Counted from the stretch's first letter, positions 26,015 to 35,151 are shown. The stretch is DNA of 64,000 nt from Clostridia bacterium (GCA_017397655.1 JAFQIG010000014.1:62001-126000), one strand, 5' to 3'. Numbers and translations are program-made. The notes: generated by a model not told the origin, from the sequence alone.

Positions 26015-27214
26015 ATGAGAAAATTCGATATTACCTACTATTTCGGTCCTGATGCAAAGCACATTATCACGGAGGATTGTGTATCGGATATTGCGAAGTG
26101 CGGCTTTACGCTGACACAGCTTTGCTGTGATACGGAAACAAACAAAAAGGCTCTCACGGTCATGAGAAAATACGGACTTTGTGCCGATGTCGGTGATTCC
26201 CGTATCTCGGCGCTTTTCCGTGACAAGGATTTCAGTAACGTTGATGCCGTGGTAAAATCGGTGGTAGACGACTATGCCGATTTTGATAACATCGAAGGAT
26301 GGGACATAACCGATGAGCCCTCTACCGAGGATTTTCCGATTCTCGGTGCGATAGTATCGGCTTTTCGCCGTTATTCACCCGATAAAGAAACTTATATAAA
26401 CCTCTTCCCGAATTATGCGAGCGACAAACAGCTTAAAGATACGGATTACACATCGCATCTTGAACACTTTGTCAAAGAGGTAAATCCGCATTTTATCAGT
26501 TACGATCATTATCACTTTCTCGGAAGACCAAAGGTATCGGAAAAATACGATAATATAAGCGAGCGTGAGCGCCTTATCCGTATTGCGGCTAACAAAACGG
26601 AGAACCGTGCAGGATTTTTTGAAAATGCCGAAGAAATACGCCGAGTAGGACTTGAAAACAATCTTGAACAAATGCTGATTGTACTGCTTGTCGAACACGG
26701 ACCGTACCGCAATCTGAGCTTTGAAGAGCTGTTGTGGGAAGTGAATATGTGCCTTGTATACGGCTTTAAGCGGATTTCCTATTTTACATACTGGCTGCCT
26801 GAGGGTGATGATGACCATTGGCATTATGAAAATTCGATCTGTGATACAGACGGCAACAAGCTTCAGCATTATTATGATGTTCAAAAGATAAACAAAACAA
26901 TAATGCCTGTCGGAGAGCATCTTTTCAATACGAAATCACAGGAAGTTTTTCATATCGGAGAATCCGAAAAGGGCACAAGGAGCTTCAGTCAGTTCGGAAA
27001 AATAAATAAGATAGACGGAAATAATGCGGTAATAGGATTTTTTGAAGACGGCTCTGTGTATCTTGTAAACCGTGATTACATTAACGAAAACAGCCTGACT
27101 GTTTATGCCGATTCTGATATGTCCGTGTTTGACGGTGAAGGTTTTAAGTTTGTCGGAAAAGAGTTTACGTTCAACCTGTCTGCAGGGGAGGCTGTTTTGA
27201 TTAAATTTAATTAA
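26015..27214 (+). CDS. Putative TIM-barrel glycosidase-like protein
   Basis: A 399-residue soluble protein. The first 300 residues look like a (beta/alpha)8 barrel of the beta-galactosidase/endoglycosidase kind: GWDITDEPS (about residue 98) places a Glu after a strand, like the acid/base of clan A glycosidases, and PHFISYDHYHF and RISYFTYW follow. Residues about 310-399 form a small beta domain (AGEAVLIKF end), common behind such barrels. I cannot assign a CAZy family. No signal peptide. It follows the MATE gene by 21 bases and is closed by a hairpin. Confidence 0.65.
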   Translation: MRKFDITYYFGPDAKHIITEDCVSDIAKCGFTLTQLCCDTETNKKALTVMRKYGLCADVGDSRISALFRDKDFSNVDAVVKSVVDDYADFDNIEGWDITDEPSTEDFPILGAIVSAFRRYSPDKETYINLFPNYASDKQLKDTDYTSHLEHFVKEVNPHFISYDHYHFLGRPKVSEKYDNISERERLIRIAANKTENRAGFFENAEEIRRVGLENNLEQMLIVLLVEHGPYRNLSFEELLWEVNMCLVYGFKRISYFTYWLPEGDDDHWHYENSICDTDGNKLQHYYDVQKINKTIMPVGEHLFNTKSQEVFHIGESEKGTRSFSQFGKINKIDGNNAVIGFFEDGSVYLVNRDYINENSLTVYADSDMSVFDGEGFKFVGKEFTFNLSAGEAVLIKFN

Positions 27215-27220
27215 TGAAAA

Positions 27221-27260
27221 GAACGCACCTCATCGGTCTTTTGCCGAATGAAGTGCGTTC
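27221..27260. terminator. Hairpin terminator after the TIM-barrel gene
   Basis: GAACGCAC (27221-27228) pairs with GTGCGTTC (27253-27260), with further imperfect pairing inside, then a T-rich stretch (TTGTTTGCTTTTT). It faces the lipase remnant on the other strand. Confidence 0.7.
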
Positions 27261-27273
27261 GCTTGTTTGCTTT

Positions 27274-27513
27274 TTATAAACAGTTGATCATATCAAGATG
27301 ATCGAAGTAGAATTCTTCAACATTTGAATTGACTTTCATAAGTCCGCCCTGTAATGACATATGATCTCCTCTGTAGACAGGCATAATGTTCCAGATGCCC
27401 TTGCTGACATTGCCTTTCTGATACTGAGTGCTCGGAGCACTGCTCGGAGCAAGTGCCGAAACGGTGTTTACGAGACCGTCATTTTCACGCCAAGTTTCGT
27501 CAATAAGAGCTTT
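27274..27513 (-). pseudogene. C-terminal remnant of an alpha/beta-hydrolase lipase
   Basis: The minus strand is open for about 79 codons with no usable start; an in-frame TGA lies at 27516-27514, directly behind the mazF terminator. The translation contains WRENDGLVNTVSALAP, GIWNIMPVYRGDHMSLQGG and EEFYFDHLDMINCL before a stop. These resemble the end of Staphylococcus/Geobacillus-type triacylglycerol lipases, where the Asp of NDGLV and the His of DHL belong to the catalytic triad. The nucleophile-serine half is missing, so this is a 5'-truncated relic without a promoter of its own. Confidence 0.7.
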
Positions 27514-27552
27514 TCAACAAAAATTCACCGAAGCCTCAGCTTCGGTGAATTT
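27511..27552 (-). terminator. Terminator of the mazF transcript
   Basis: A perfect 14-base stem (AAATTCACCGAAGC / GCTTCGGTGAATTT) with a 4-base loop, starting right behind the mazF stop; on the minus strand it is followed by TTGTTG and a T-containing tail. Confidence 0.85.
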
Positions 27553-27553
27553 A

Positions 27554-27925
27554 CTATACTACTGCAGCTTTTGCCGCAATAGCGGATATTCCGAGACTTA
27601 CGGACAACGCCCGGTCAACACGTGTCATATCGTCATCGCCCAATGTACCCATATGCTCTTTGAGCCTTTTTTTATCAAGCGTTCTGACCTGTTCAAGCAA
27701 TACTATGGAATCTTTTGCAAGTCCGCAACCGTCAGCATCGACCTTTATGTGAGTCGGCAGATTTGTTTTGAAGCGCTGACTTGTTATTGCTGCGGCAATT
27801 ACTGTTGGGCTGAATTTATTTCCGACATCATTCTGAACTATCAGAACAGGACGGATTCCGCCTTGCTCCGAACCGACAACCGGACTTAAATCGGCATAGA
27901 ATATATCACCACGCCTGACTGTCAT
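27554..27925 (-). CDS. mazF: MazF/NdoA-family endoribonuclease toxin
   Basis: A 123-residue protein with the MazF/PemK signature: [32 protein letters not shown] and the KTNLPTH strand with [10 protein letters not shown]. Family members cut mRNA at short specific sequences (NdoA/EndoA in Bacillus cuts at UACAU) and are usually held by an antitoxin MazE encoded just upstream. Here the 140 bases upstream hold no MazE-like frame; the preceding gene is a lipoprotein. It is therefore an orphan toxin in this window. A strong terminator follows. Confidence 0.92.
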   Translation of the reverse strand: MTVRRGDIFYADLSPVVGSEQGGIRPVLIVQNDVGNKFSPTVIAAAITSQRFKTNLPTHIKVDADGCGLAKDSIVLLEQVRTLDKKRLKEHMGTLGDDDMTRVDRALSVSLGISAIAAKAAVV

Positions 27926-28066
27926 TTTATATCACTCTCCGCTACATTTTGAATCGCAATAGTATTTTTGCCATTCAAACGGCAGAATAATCATTTTTTG
28001 AGCATTCGTAAAAAATTTCTTTTTCACGTCTCAATGATATTGTATGCCGATATAGCGGTATTGTTG

Positions 28067-28561
28067 TCAGAACTTAACGCTTAAAGAGTTGTCAAAAATC
28101 AAAGAAACTATGTTTCCGCTGTAAGAGTCAACGAACATATGAAAACCTGATTCGGGATAATCGTAGCGAAGCAGTTTCTGACCGACAGTCGGTTGACTGA
28201 TACTTTTTGAAGCAGTCCGCAAAGCGTTGGCGATTTGCAGAAAAACATTTTTTTGAGGTAAATCTGACGGATCAATAATAAGATTCATATTATCTGATAT
28301 GATGCAAAAGCCCGTAGGCTTTGACTGAAAAACAAGACCTTTAAGGGAGTCGTGATCTGTTATGTAAAATTCCACGGTACCGTCTGCTTTGTAATCGGTA
28401 ACAGCCGAAAATGTTTTGTTGTTGTGGCTGATTACGGTCTGTTCACGAAAAGAAGAGGGGAGCTTCGGCAGTTCTTTTTTTAACGGAACAGGTGTTTTAC
28501 TGCACGAGCATAATGCAAAAATCGAAAGAATCAGCAGAACGGATGTGAAAAAACGGTTCAT
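28067..28561 (-). CDS. Lipoprotein, LolA/YdcC-like
   Basis: A 164-residue lipoprotein. Signal peptide with lipobox LCSC (lipidated Cys about residue 18-20). The mature part is beta-rich (TVISHNNKTFSAVTDYKADG, YPESGFHMFVDSYSGNIVSL), like the lipoprotein-sorting-protein fold found beside nnr/alr/ndo genes in Bacilli and Clostridia (for example ydcC). Its first base overlaps the last of nnrDE, so it is translationally coupled. Function unknown. Confidence 0.75.
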   Translation of the reverse strand: MNRFFTSVLLILSIFALCSCSKTPVPLKKELPKLPSSFREQTVISHNNKTFSAVTDYKADGTVEFYITDHDSLKGLVFQSKPTGFCIISDNMNLIIDPSDLPQKNVFLQIANALRTASKSISQPTVGQKLLRYDYPESGFHMFVDSYSGNIVSLIFDNSLSVKF

Positions 28562-30102
28562 CAGAAATCTCCTTTGTCTGTTTCAAACTTTGAAAGAACA
28601 AAGGGAAGGTCATAAAGACAGTCAGACGGTAACATTCCGCGCTTCGAAAGACGTTTTGCAGTCGCATCAGCGCACATTCCGTGAATAAAGACGGCAGCTT
28701 CGGCAGGCAGACGGACTCTTTGAGCAACAAAGCCTGCGAGTATTCCTGCAAGCAAATCGCCGCTTCCGCCCTTTGACAGACCGCTGTTACCGTTTTCGTT
28801 AATGTAAACTGCATCGCTGTCGGGGTGTGCAACGATAGTATTTGCGCCTTTAAGAACAAGTGTTACCGAATACTTTTTGGCAAAAGCCTTTGCAACCTCG
28901 ACGGGATTCTTTAATATGGCATCAATGCTGAGCGCTGTCAGTCTTGCCATTTCACCGGGATGAGGCGTCATACAGATCTTGCACTTTGCTTCTTTCAATA
29001 TATCTATATTTTCGGCAACACAATTTATTCCGTCAGCATCAATGATGACGGGACACTTTGCGTTTTTTATGACAGCTTCGACTGTTTCGCGGGTACCGAG
29101 AGTTTTAGAGAGTCCGCAACCGATAACTACGGCATCGAAGGAATCAAGATCCTTTAAAATTTCGGGAACGGCACCGTTTGAAAAGCATCCCTGTGAATCT
29201 GAAGGCAACGGCAAAAGAGGGGATTCGGTCAGCTTTGCGGATATTGATGGGTATGCCGCATCGGGAAATGCCGAGAAAACAAGACCTGCACCCGAACGTA
29301 AGGCGCCGCTGACACAAAGCACCGCTGCGCCCGGATACTTTTTGCATCCGCAGATACACAGAACTTTGCCGTAATCGCCCTTGTTGGATACTGCTTTTCT
29401 TGGTATAAACATCTTTGAAACCTCGGTAGTGCTCAGCGTATAGCCGAAGTATTCGCAGTCCTTGTAATAGTCACGCTCAACGCCGATGTAAGCGGTCAGT
29501 ATTTTACCGCAATTAAGGGATGCGGGCTTTAAAGTGTGACAGAGCTTCTGACCTGATATGGCGATTGTATAATCGGGTTTTATAAAGGAGTCGGGGACGC
29601 TGTTACTGTCACATACAAGACCGCTCGGGATATCAATACTGAAAACCGTAGCAGACGACTTGTTTACGCTGTCAAATATATCGGGCAAAAAGCCTTTTGC
29701 AGTACCCTTAAAGCCGATACCAAAGACTGCATCAACGATAACATCGCACTCTTTGATGTGCTTTTTGACATTTTCAGGCGGCAAAAAAACAATTTTTTTG
29801 CCCTTGGCAAGCTTGTACATATGAACGCAATCATCATCGACAGGCTCACCGAAAAGCATTGATACACATACGCTGTGTCCTGCTTCGCACAGCTTTGATG
29901 CAATAACAAGACCGTCACCACCGTTTTTGCCCTTACCGCAAAGTATGAGCACGGAGGATTCTTCTCTGATACGTGAATTGATTTTGGAAAAGCAGGCAGT
30001 ACCTGCATTCTCCATAAGTCGCAAAAATGATATTCCCGCTTCGAAGGCTTTGTTTTCGGCTTTTCTTATTTGTTCTTCTTTATAAACTCGCATATTTTGC
30101 AC
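28561..30102 (-). CDS. nnrD/nnrE: Bifunctional NAD(P)H-hydrate epimerase / ADP-dependent dehydratase
   Basis: A 513-residue repair enzyme. Residues 1 to about 215 form the epimerase domain (CGKGKNGGDGLVIASKL, VDAVFGIGFKG, SIDIPSGL); residues about 225-513 the ribokinase-like dehydratase (GCKKYPGAAVLC, VIGCGLSK, TPHPGEMARL, GLSKGGSGDLLAGILAGF). Together they restore NAD(P)H from its hydrated, inactive forms. It starts 8 bases after the PstS-like gene and overlaps the following lipoprotein gene by one base, so it is the middle of an operon. Confidence 0.95.
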   Translation of the reverse strand: MQNMRVYKEEQIRKAENKAFEAGISFLRLMENAGTACFSKINSRIREESSVLILCGKGKNGGDGLVIASKLCEAGHSVCVSMLFGEPVDDDCVHMYKLAKGKKIVFLPPENVKKHIKECDVIVDAVFGIGFKGTAKGFLPDIFDSVNKSSATVFSIDIPSGLVCDSNSVPDSFIKPDYTIAISGQKLCHTLKPASLNCGKILTAYIGVERDYYKDCEYFGYTLSTTEVSKMFIPRKAVSNKGDYGKVLCICGCKKYPGAAVLCVSGALRSGAGLVFSAFPDAAYPSISAKLTESPLLPLPSDSQGCFSNGAVPEILKDLDSFDAVVIGCGLSKTLGTRETVEAVIKNAKCPVIIDADGINCVAENIDILKEAKCKICMTPHPGEMARLTALSIDAILKNPVEVAKAFAKKYSVTLVLKGANTIVAHPDSDAVYINENGNSGLSKGGSGDLLAGILAGFVAQRVRLPAEAAVFIHGMCADATAKRLSKRGMLPSDCLYDLPFVLSKFETDKGDF

Positions 30103-30110
30103 ACTCCCGA

Positions 30111-31289
30111 TCAGTTGCCTATACCGACATAACCTGTTTCGTTTATAATATACTGTCCCTCATCGGATAACATCCAATCAACAAGCTTTTTAACATTTTC
30201 GTTAGGATTATTTTCGTATGTGACGGCATATATCGGGGTAACAATCGGATATGTGCCGTTTTGGATGTTTTCTTTTGTCGGAGCAACACCGTCTACCGAC
30301 AGCATCCTGATATCGGGATTCTTTATAATCCCCTCAACATAGTATCTGAACGAAAAACCTATTGAGTTAGATTTGCTTTTATAGTTTGAAACCTGTTCGA
30401 TAATACCGACCATCAAATCATTTACAAGCTCTGTGGGAGCGTCCATTATCGGAGTATCTCCCATAAAGCGCTCAAGCATACTCTGGCTTCCGCTGCCTTC
30501 GTTTCTCTGGAAGGCTTCGATTTTTTCGTTTTTACCGCCAAGTTGTTTCCAGTTGGTTATTTCGCCCGAATAGATGCCTTTGATCTGTTCGGTTGTAAGA
30601 TTTTCAATAGGGTTATCCTTGTGTACAAAGAAAACGAATGCTTCGGATCCGATGGGCGTATAAACAAAAGATGTACCGCATTCTTCGGCATATGCTCTTT
30701 GCTCATCCGAGGGGTACAGTCCGATAAAAATATCGGTGTTCTTTGAGGCGAGATTCTGATATCCCAAGGGTGTGTTGTTATACTCAAACGTGCCGTCATA
30801 AAGCTCTGTGTAATCGGGATATACTGCATTTACAAAAGCTGAATACACAGGGAAAAGTGCAGCGGCACCGTCGATTCTCGGAAGATTTCCCGAAAGCTTC
30901 AAAGTCTTGCTGTCAAGTTTTACGATTTTAGAATCTTCGGTGAACGGCAGGTAATCGGACGTGTAAATGTTGGGTGAAGTGTTAACGGTAATCTTTTCGT
31001 TATGTTTGATGATTCCGAAATTGACGGTCAAAGCAACAGAGTAAACAACAGCAGCGCTGATCCATACAAGTAAAAATTTCTTTCTCTTTTTAAGCCATAT
31101 CAAGGGAATAAGCAGAGACGGAAGAAGAATGACGGCAAGACACGACAATACAATGTTGTATGTTGCGGCACTGAGGGTCAGATAAGCGATAAATCCGACA
31201 TAAGCGCTGAGAAGCAACGATGCGGCAGACAGAATAATTTTCAATGTAACCGCAGCGACTTTCTTTACGTTGATCTGTTTTTTATCCAT
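30111..31289 (-). CDS. PstS-like phosphate-binding domain on a multi-pass membrane anchor
   Basis: A 392-residue protein. Residues about 10-95 contain three hydrophobic segments instead of a lipoprotein signal. From about residue 105 it is a periplasmic-binding-protein domain of the PstS kind: the GAAALFPVYSAFVNAVYP segment, FVHKDNPIENLTTEQIKGIYSG, GEITNWKQLGG and RNEGSGSQSMLERFMG, the last typical of phosphate binding. The ATG at 31289 has GGAGG at the right distance; an upstream frame of 58 residues overlaps the promoter. No PstCAB genes are nearby; the gene leads the nnrDE operon. Confidence 0.82.
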   Translation of the reverse strand: MDKKQINVKKVAAVTLKIILSAASLLLSAYVGFIAYLTLSAATYNIVLSCLAVILLPSLLIPLIWLKKRKKFLLVWISAAVVYSVALTVNFGIIKHNEKITVNTSPNIYTSDYLPFTEDSKIVKLDSKTLKLSGNLPRIDGAAALFPVYSAFVNAVYPDYTELYDGTFEYNNTPLGYQNLASKNTDIFIGLYPSDEQRAYAEECGTSFVYTPIGSEAFVFFVHKDNPIENLTTEQIKGIYSGEITNWKQLGGKNEKIEAFQRNEGSGSQSMLERFMGDTPIMDAPTELVNDLMVGIIEQVSNYKSKSNSIGFSFRYYVEGIIKNPDIRMLSVDGVAPTKENIQNGTYPIVTPIYAVTYENNPNENVKKLVDWMLSDEGQYIINETGYVGIGN

Positions 31290-31319
31290 GCTGAAGCCTC
31301 CTTCGTTTGTGTTGATTAC

Positions 31320-31328
31320 ATTATACCA
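31320..31328 (-). promoter_or_regulatory. Extended -10 promoter of the PstS-like/nnrDE operon
   Basis: On the minus strand TGG directly followed by TATAAT (TATAAT at 31325-31320), about 30 bases before the start codon; no clear -35 box, consistent with an extended -10 promoter. Confidence 0.55.
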
Positions 31329-31412
31329 CAATATCACATATTTTTCTATCCTCTTATTATTAAAAAAATGTAAAATGAATACTAAAAATATATAAAAAAT
31401 TAAAATTATGGC

Positions 31413-31440
31413 TTGAAAAATTTCAAAAATATGATATAAT
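31413..31440 (+). promoter_or_regulatory. Promoter of the pheST T-box transcript
   Basis: TTGAAA (31413-31418), 16-base spacer, TATAAT (31435-31440), in an AT-rich divergent region. Confidence 0.75.
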
Positions 31441-31446
31441 TTTAAA

Positions 31447-31717
31447 ATAAACGCTGTGACCAAGAGAGTAAGCGATCAGAGTACGATCCGCAGAGAGGCT
31501 TTGCCGTGGCTGTAAGCATTGCCGTTTCGTCAGATTGCCGAAGTTCACTTGTGAGCGGTACGGTTGAACGTGTCAGTAGGCCGTGACGGTTAACTCCCGT
31601 TACAGAGTCAGCGTGTCTTGTGCACGTGTGAGTGCCCGTTTATTGCGGGAATGCAGGGTGGTACCACGGAGATTATGATCTTCGTCCCTCGTGGGGATGA
31701 AGGTCTTTATTTTTTTG
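31447..31717 (+). ncRNA. T-box leader, phenylalanine type
   Basis: The untranslated leader of pheS. The invariant T-box sequence AGGGTGGTACCACGG lies at 31655-31669 and would pair with the CCA end of uncharged tRNA in the antiterminator. A competing terminator follows: GATCTTCGTCCC (31677-31688) pairs, with wobbles, with GGGATGAAGGTC (31694-31705), then TTTATTTTTTT. Stem I includes AGAGAG and GTGG elements; the specifier is probably TTC (31544-31546) in GAAGTTCACTT, a Phe codon, fitting the downstream pheST. Uncharged tRNA-Phe should switch on transcription. Confidence 0.9.
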
Positions 31718-31733
31718 CAGAAAGGATAAACTT

Positions 31734-32753
31734 ATGAAAGTACAGCTTGAAGCACTCAGAAAATCAGCAGCAGAAAAGATCGCAGCGGCTAAAAGCAGAG
31801 CAGATCTTGAAGCGTTAAGAATTGCCTATCTCGGCAAAAAGGGTGAGCTTACCGCTATTCTTAAGCAGATGGGTAAGCTTTCCGCAGAGGAGCGTCCCGT
31901 TATGGGTCAGCTCGCAAACGAAGCACGTGCATTTATTGAAGAAGCCATTACCGCTTCCGATAACGAACTGAAAGAGAAAGAAAAGGCAGCAAGACTCAAG
32001 GCAGAAACACTTGATGTCACAATGCCCGGAAAGCAGATTGAATTAGGTCATAAGCATCCCTTGTCGATTGTTCTTGACGAGGTTAAGGATATATTTATCG
32101 GAATGGGATTTTCTATAGCATCGGGTCCCGAAATCGAGCTTGACTACTACAATTTTGAAGCTCTTAATATCCCCGAGGGACATCCTGCACGTGATACACA
32201 GGATACTTTCTACATCACGGACAAGGTTCTTCTCCGTACACAGACATCTCCTGTTCAGATCCGTTACATGGAGCATAATAAACCGCCTATCCGAATTATC
32301 TCTCCCGGCAGAGTATACCGTTCGGATGCGGCAGATGCTACACATTCACCGCTTTTCCATCAGATCGAAGGTCTTGTTGTTGACAAGGGTGTTACAATGG
32401 GCGATCTTAAAGCTTGTCTTGAAACATTGGCAAAGGCTCTTTTCGGTGAAAGCACAAAGATCCGTCTGCGTCCGCATCACTTCCCGTTTACAGAGCCTTC
32501 ATGTGAGGTTGACGTTTCCTGCTTCCGTTGCGGAGGTAAAGGCTGTCCCATGTGCAAGGGTGAGGGCTGGATCGAAATCCTCGGTGCAGGTATGGTTCAT
32601 CCTCAGGTACTTCGTAACGGCGGTATTGATCCCGAAGAGTACAGCGGTTTTGCTTTCGGTGTAGGTCTTGAACGTATAGCTCTCTTCCGCTTCCATATTG
32701 ACGATATCCGTCTTTTCTATGAGAACGATATGCGTTTCTTGTCACAGTTTTGA
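31734..32753 (+). CDS. pheS: Phenylalanyl-tRNA synthetase alpha subunit
   Basis: A 339-residue class II aminoacyl-tRNA synthetase subunit. N-terminal coiled-coil arm (about 1-85), then motif 2 ([17 protein letters not shown]) and motif 3 ([13 protein letters not shown]). The CxxC pair region [12 protein letters not shown] is a small zinc-ribbon-like insertion seen in many bacterial PheS. AGAAAGGA precedes the ATG. It lies directly behind the T-box terminator and 16 bases before pheT; the two form an (alpha-beta)2 enzyme charging tRNA-Phe. Confidence 0.97.
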   Translation: MKVQLEALRKSAAEKIAAAKSRADLEALRIAYLGKKGELTAILKQMGKLSAEERPVMGQLANEARAFIEEAITASDNELKEKEKAARLKAETLDVTMPGKQIELGHKHPLSIVLDEVKDIFIGMGFSIASGPEIELDYYNFEALNIPEGHPARDTQDTFYITDKVLLRTQTSPVQIRYMEHNKPPIRIISPGRVYRSDAADATHSPLFHQIEGLVVDKGVTMGDLKACLETLAKALFGESTKIRLRPHHFPFTEPSCEVDVSCFRCGGKGCPMCKGEGWIEILGAGMVHPQVLRNGGIDPEEYSGFAFGVGLERIALFRFHIDDIRLFYENDMRFLSQF

Positions 32754-32769
32754 GTAGGAGGGTTTAAAA

Positions 32770-35151
32770 ATGTTACTTTCAAAAAAATGGCTCAAATCAT
32801 TTGTTGATATTGATGTTTCCGACAAAGAGTTTGCGGATGTCATGACAATGTGCGGCTCTAAGGTCGAATGCTTTGAAAAAGAAGGCGAAGAGCTTTCCAA
32901 TATAGTTGTCGGTAAGGTGCTCTCTCTTGAGCGTCATCCCGATTCCGATCATCTCTGGATCTGCAAGATTGATGTAGGTGCCGAGGATACTTTACAGATC
33001 GTAACAGGTGCGCAGAATCTCAAAGAGGGCGATATCGTTCCCGTAGCACTTGATAATTCCGTCGTAAGCGGTGGTAAGCATATCAAAAAAGGTAAGCTTC
33101 GTGGTGTTGAGAGTGCAGGTATGCTTTGCTCTCTCGGTGAACTCGGACTTACTCTTCACGATTTTCCGTATGCTATCGAGGACGGTATATTTGTTCTCGG
33201 TGATGATTGTGATCTTACACTCGGTAAGGATATCCGTGAAGCAATCGGTCTTGACGATGTAGTCACTGAGTTTGAAATCACTCCCAACCGTCCCGACTGT
33301 CTGTCGGTTGTCGGTCTTGCAAGAGAAGCTGCTGCAGGCTTCAAGGTGCCCTTCTCGGTTCCCGTATCAGATGTAAAGACTGCAGGCGGTGACGTAAACG
33401 AGCTTCTTAAGGTAAACATTATTGATAACGAAAACTGCTACCGTTACGCAGGTGCAGTAGTTAAGAATGTAAAGATCGGTCAGTCACCCCGCTGGCTTCG
33501 TGAGAGACTTCGTGCAAGCGGTGTCAGACCCATCAACAATATCGTTGATATCACAAACTACGTTATGCTTGAACTCGGTCAGCCGATGCACGCTTTTGAC
33601 CTTCGCTATCTTGAGGGCAATACCGTTAATGTACGTAAGGCTGTAAAAGGTGAGACAATCACAACTCTTGACGGTGTCGAGAGAGAGCTTGATGACAGTA
33701 TGCTTGTAATTGCTGATGCCAAAAAGCCTGTTGCCGTTGCCGGTGTAATGGGCGGTGAGTACAGCGGAATTATGGATGATACAACAACAATCGTATTTGA
33801 GTCTGCTTGCTTTAAGGGTACAAGCATCCGTCTTACGGCAAAGAAGCTCGGTATGAGAACAGAGTCCTCGGCACGTTACGAAAAAGAACTTGATCCCAAG
33901 GGTTGCCGCAGATCGCTTATGCGTGCGTTGGAGCTTGTAAACATTCTCGGTGCAGGTGACGTTGTTGACGGTATCGTCGATTGCGATTGCACAAGCGACT
34001 GTGTTACAACACTTCCCTTTATGCCCGAATGGACAAACAACTTTATCGGAATCAATGTTCCGAAGGATGAACAGAAAAAGATACTCGAATCTCTTGAATT
34101 CAAGGTCGAAAACGATGTTATCACCGTTCCTTCTTTCAGAGCAGACGTTCTTCATCAGGCAGACGTTGCAGAAGAAATTGCACGCTTCTACGGATTTGAA
34201 AACATCGAAAGCCGTCCGCTTGTAAGCACTACTGCAGGTGCACTCAACTCTACTCAGAGGCTTCAGAAAACTGTTTCCGAAACGCTCCTTTCCTGCGGAC
34301 TTACAGAGATTCTTACATATTCTTTTATCAGTCCCAAATATTATAACAAGATAAATCTTCCCGAAGACAGCATTCTTCGCAACAGCGTTGTTATCACAAA
34401 TCCTCTCGGTGAGGATACAAGTGTAATGCGTACTACACCCATTCCGTCATTGATGGAGGTTGTTTCCCGCAACTATAACAACAGAAACGAATCTGCTTCT
34501 CTGTTTGAGATTGCAACAGTTTATCTTCCTGTTGAAGGCAGTGACCTTGCAGACGAAAAGCAGAAGATCACTATGGGTATGTACGGTAATGACTGTGATT
34601 TCTTCACAATCAAGGGTGTAGTTGAAGCACTTCTTGAAAAAGTCGGCATCAAGGGCTATGACGTTGAAGCTGTCAGCGATATGGTTTATATGCATCCCGG
34701 CAGAACTGCAAAGCTTTCTGTTGACGGTGAAGAGCTCGGTTATCTCGGTGAGCTTCTTCCCGACGTTCTTGACAATTACGGCATTGATACAAAAGTTTAC
34801 GTCTGTGAGCTTGATTTCAATACCTTTGAAAAGAAATGTAACCTTAACAGAGTATTCAAGCATCTGCCGAAGTTCCCCGCATCGACAAGAGACCTTGCTT
34901 TTGTCTGCAGCAAGGATATTCCCGTACTTAAGCTTGAACGTGAAATCGAAGGTGCTGTAGGTAAGATTCTTGAAAGTATAAATCTCTTCGACGTTTACGA
35001 GGGATCACAGATTCCCGAGGGCATGAAGAGCGTTGCATTCAATCTTGTACTTCGCTCGGCAGAGGGTACGCTGACAGATGAAGAGGCTGACGCTGCCATC
35101 AAACGTGTAGTCAAAGCTCTCGGTAAGCTCGGAATCAGCCTTCGCAGCTAA
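32770..35151 (+). CDS. pheT: Phenylalanyl-tRNA synthetase beta subunit
   Basis: A 793-residue beta subunit of normal bacterial length. Domain order: N-terminal region, OB-fold tRNA-binding domain (about 40-150, with ERHPDSDHLWICKIDVG), B3/B4 editing domain (RPINNIVDITNYVMLELG, QPMHAFD), B5 domain, catalytic-like core and the C-terminal anticodon-binding FDX-ACB domain (FPASTRDLAFVC). The start has AGGAGGG at 7 bases. It is controlled with pheS by the T-box. Confidence 0.97.
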   Translation: MLLSKKWLKSFVDIDVSDKEFADVMTMCGSKVECFEKEGEELSNIVVGKVLSLERHPDSDHLWICKIDVGAEDTLQIVTGAQNLKEGDIVPVALDNSVVSGGKHIKKGKLRGVESAGMLCSLGELGLTLHDFPYAIEDGIFVLGDDCDLTLGKDIREAIGLDDVVTEFEITPNRPDCLSVVGLAREAAAGFKVPFSVPVSDVKTAGGDVNELLKVNIIDNENCYRYAGAVVKNVKIGQSPRWLRERLRASGVRPINNIVDITNYVMLELGQPMHAFDLRYLEGNTVNVRKAVKGETITTLDGVERELDDSMLVIADAKKPVAVAGVMGGEYSGIMDDTTTIVFESACFKGTSIRLTAKKLGMRTESSARYEKELDPKGCRRSLMRALELVNILGAGDVVDGIVDCDCTSDCVTTLPFMPEWTNNFIGINVPKDEQKKILESLEFKVENDVITVPSFRADVLHQADVAEEIARFYGFENIESRPLVSTTAGALNSTQRLQKTVSETLLSCGLTEILTYSFISPKYYNKINLPEDSILRNSVVITNPLGEDTSVMRTTPIPSLMEVVSRNYNNRNESASLFEIATVYLPVEGSDLADEKQKITMGMYGNDCDFFTIKGVVEALLEKVGIKGYDVEAVSDMVYMHPGRTAKLSVDGEELGYLGELLPDVLDNYGIDTKVYVCELDFNTFEKKCNLNRVFKHLPKFPASTRDLAFVCSKDIPVLKLEREIEGAVGKILESINLFDVYEGSQIPEGMKSVAFNLVLRSAEGTLTDEEADAAIKRVVKALGKLGISLRS

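Noticed and set aside
27932..27994. A 20-residue frame directly before mazF (MIILPFEWQ...) as a possible antitoxin or leader peptide
   Set aside because: No ribosome binding site, no AbrB/MazE features and very short; more likely chance.
31290..31463. An upstream extension of the PstS-like protein by 58 hydrophobic residues
   Set aside because: It overlaps the promoter region and the pheS leader; ATG 31289 has GGAGG at the right distance.
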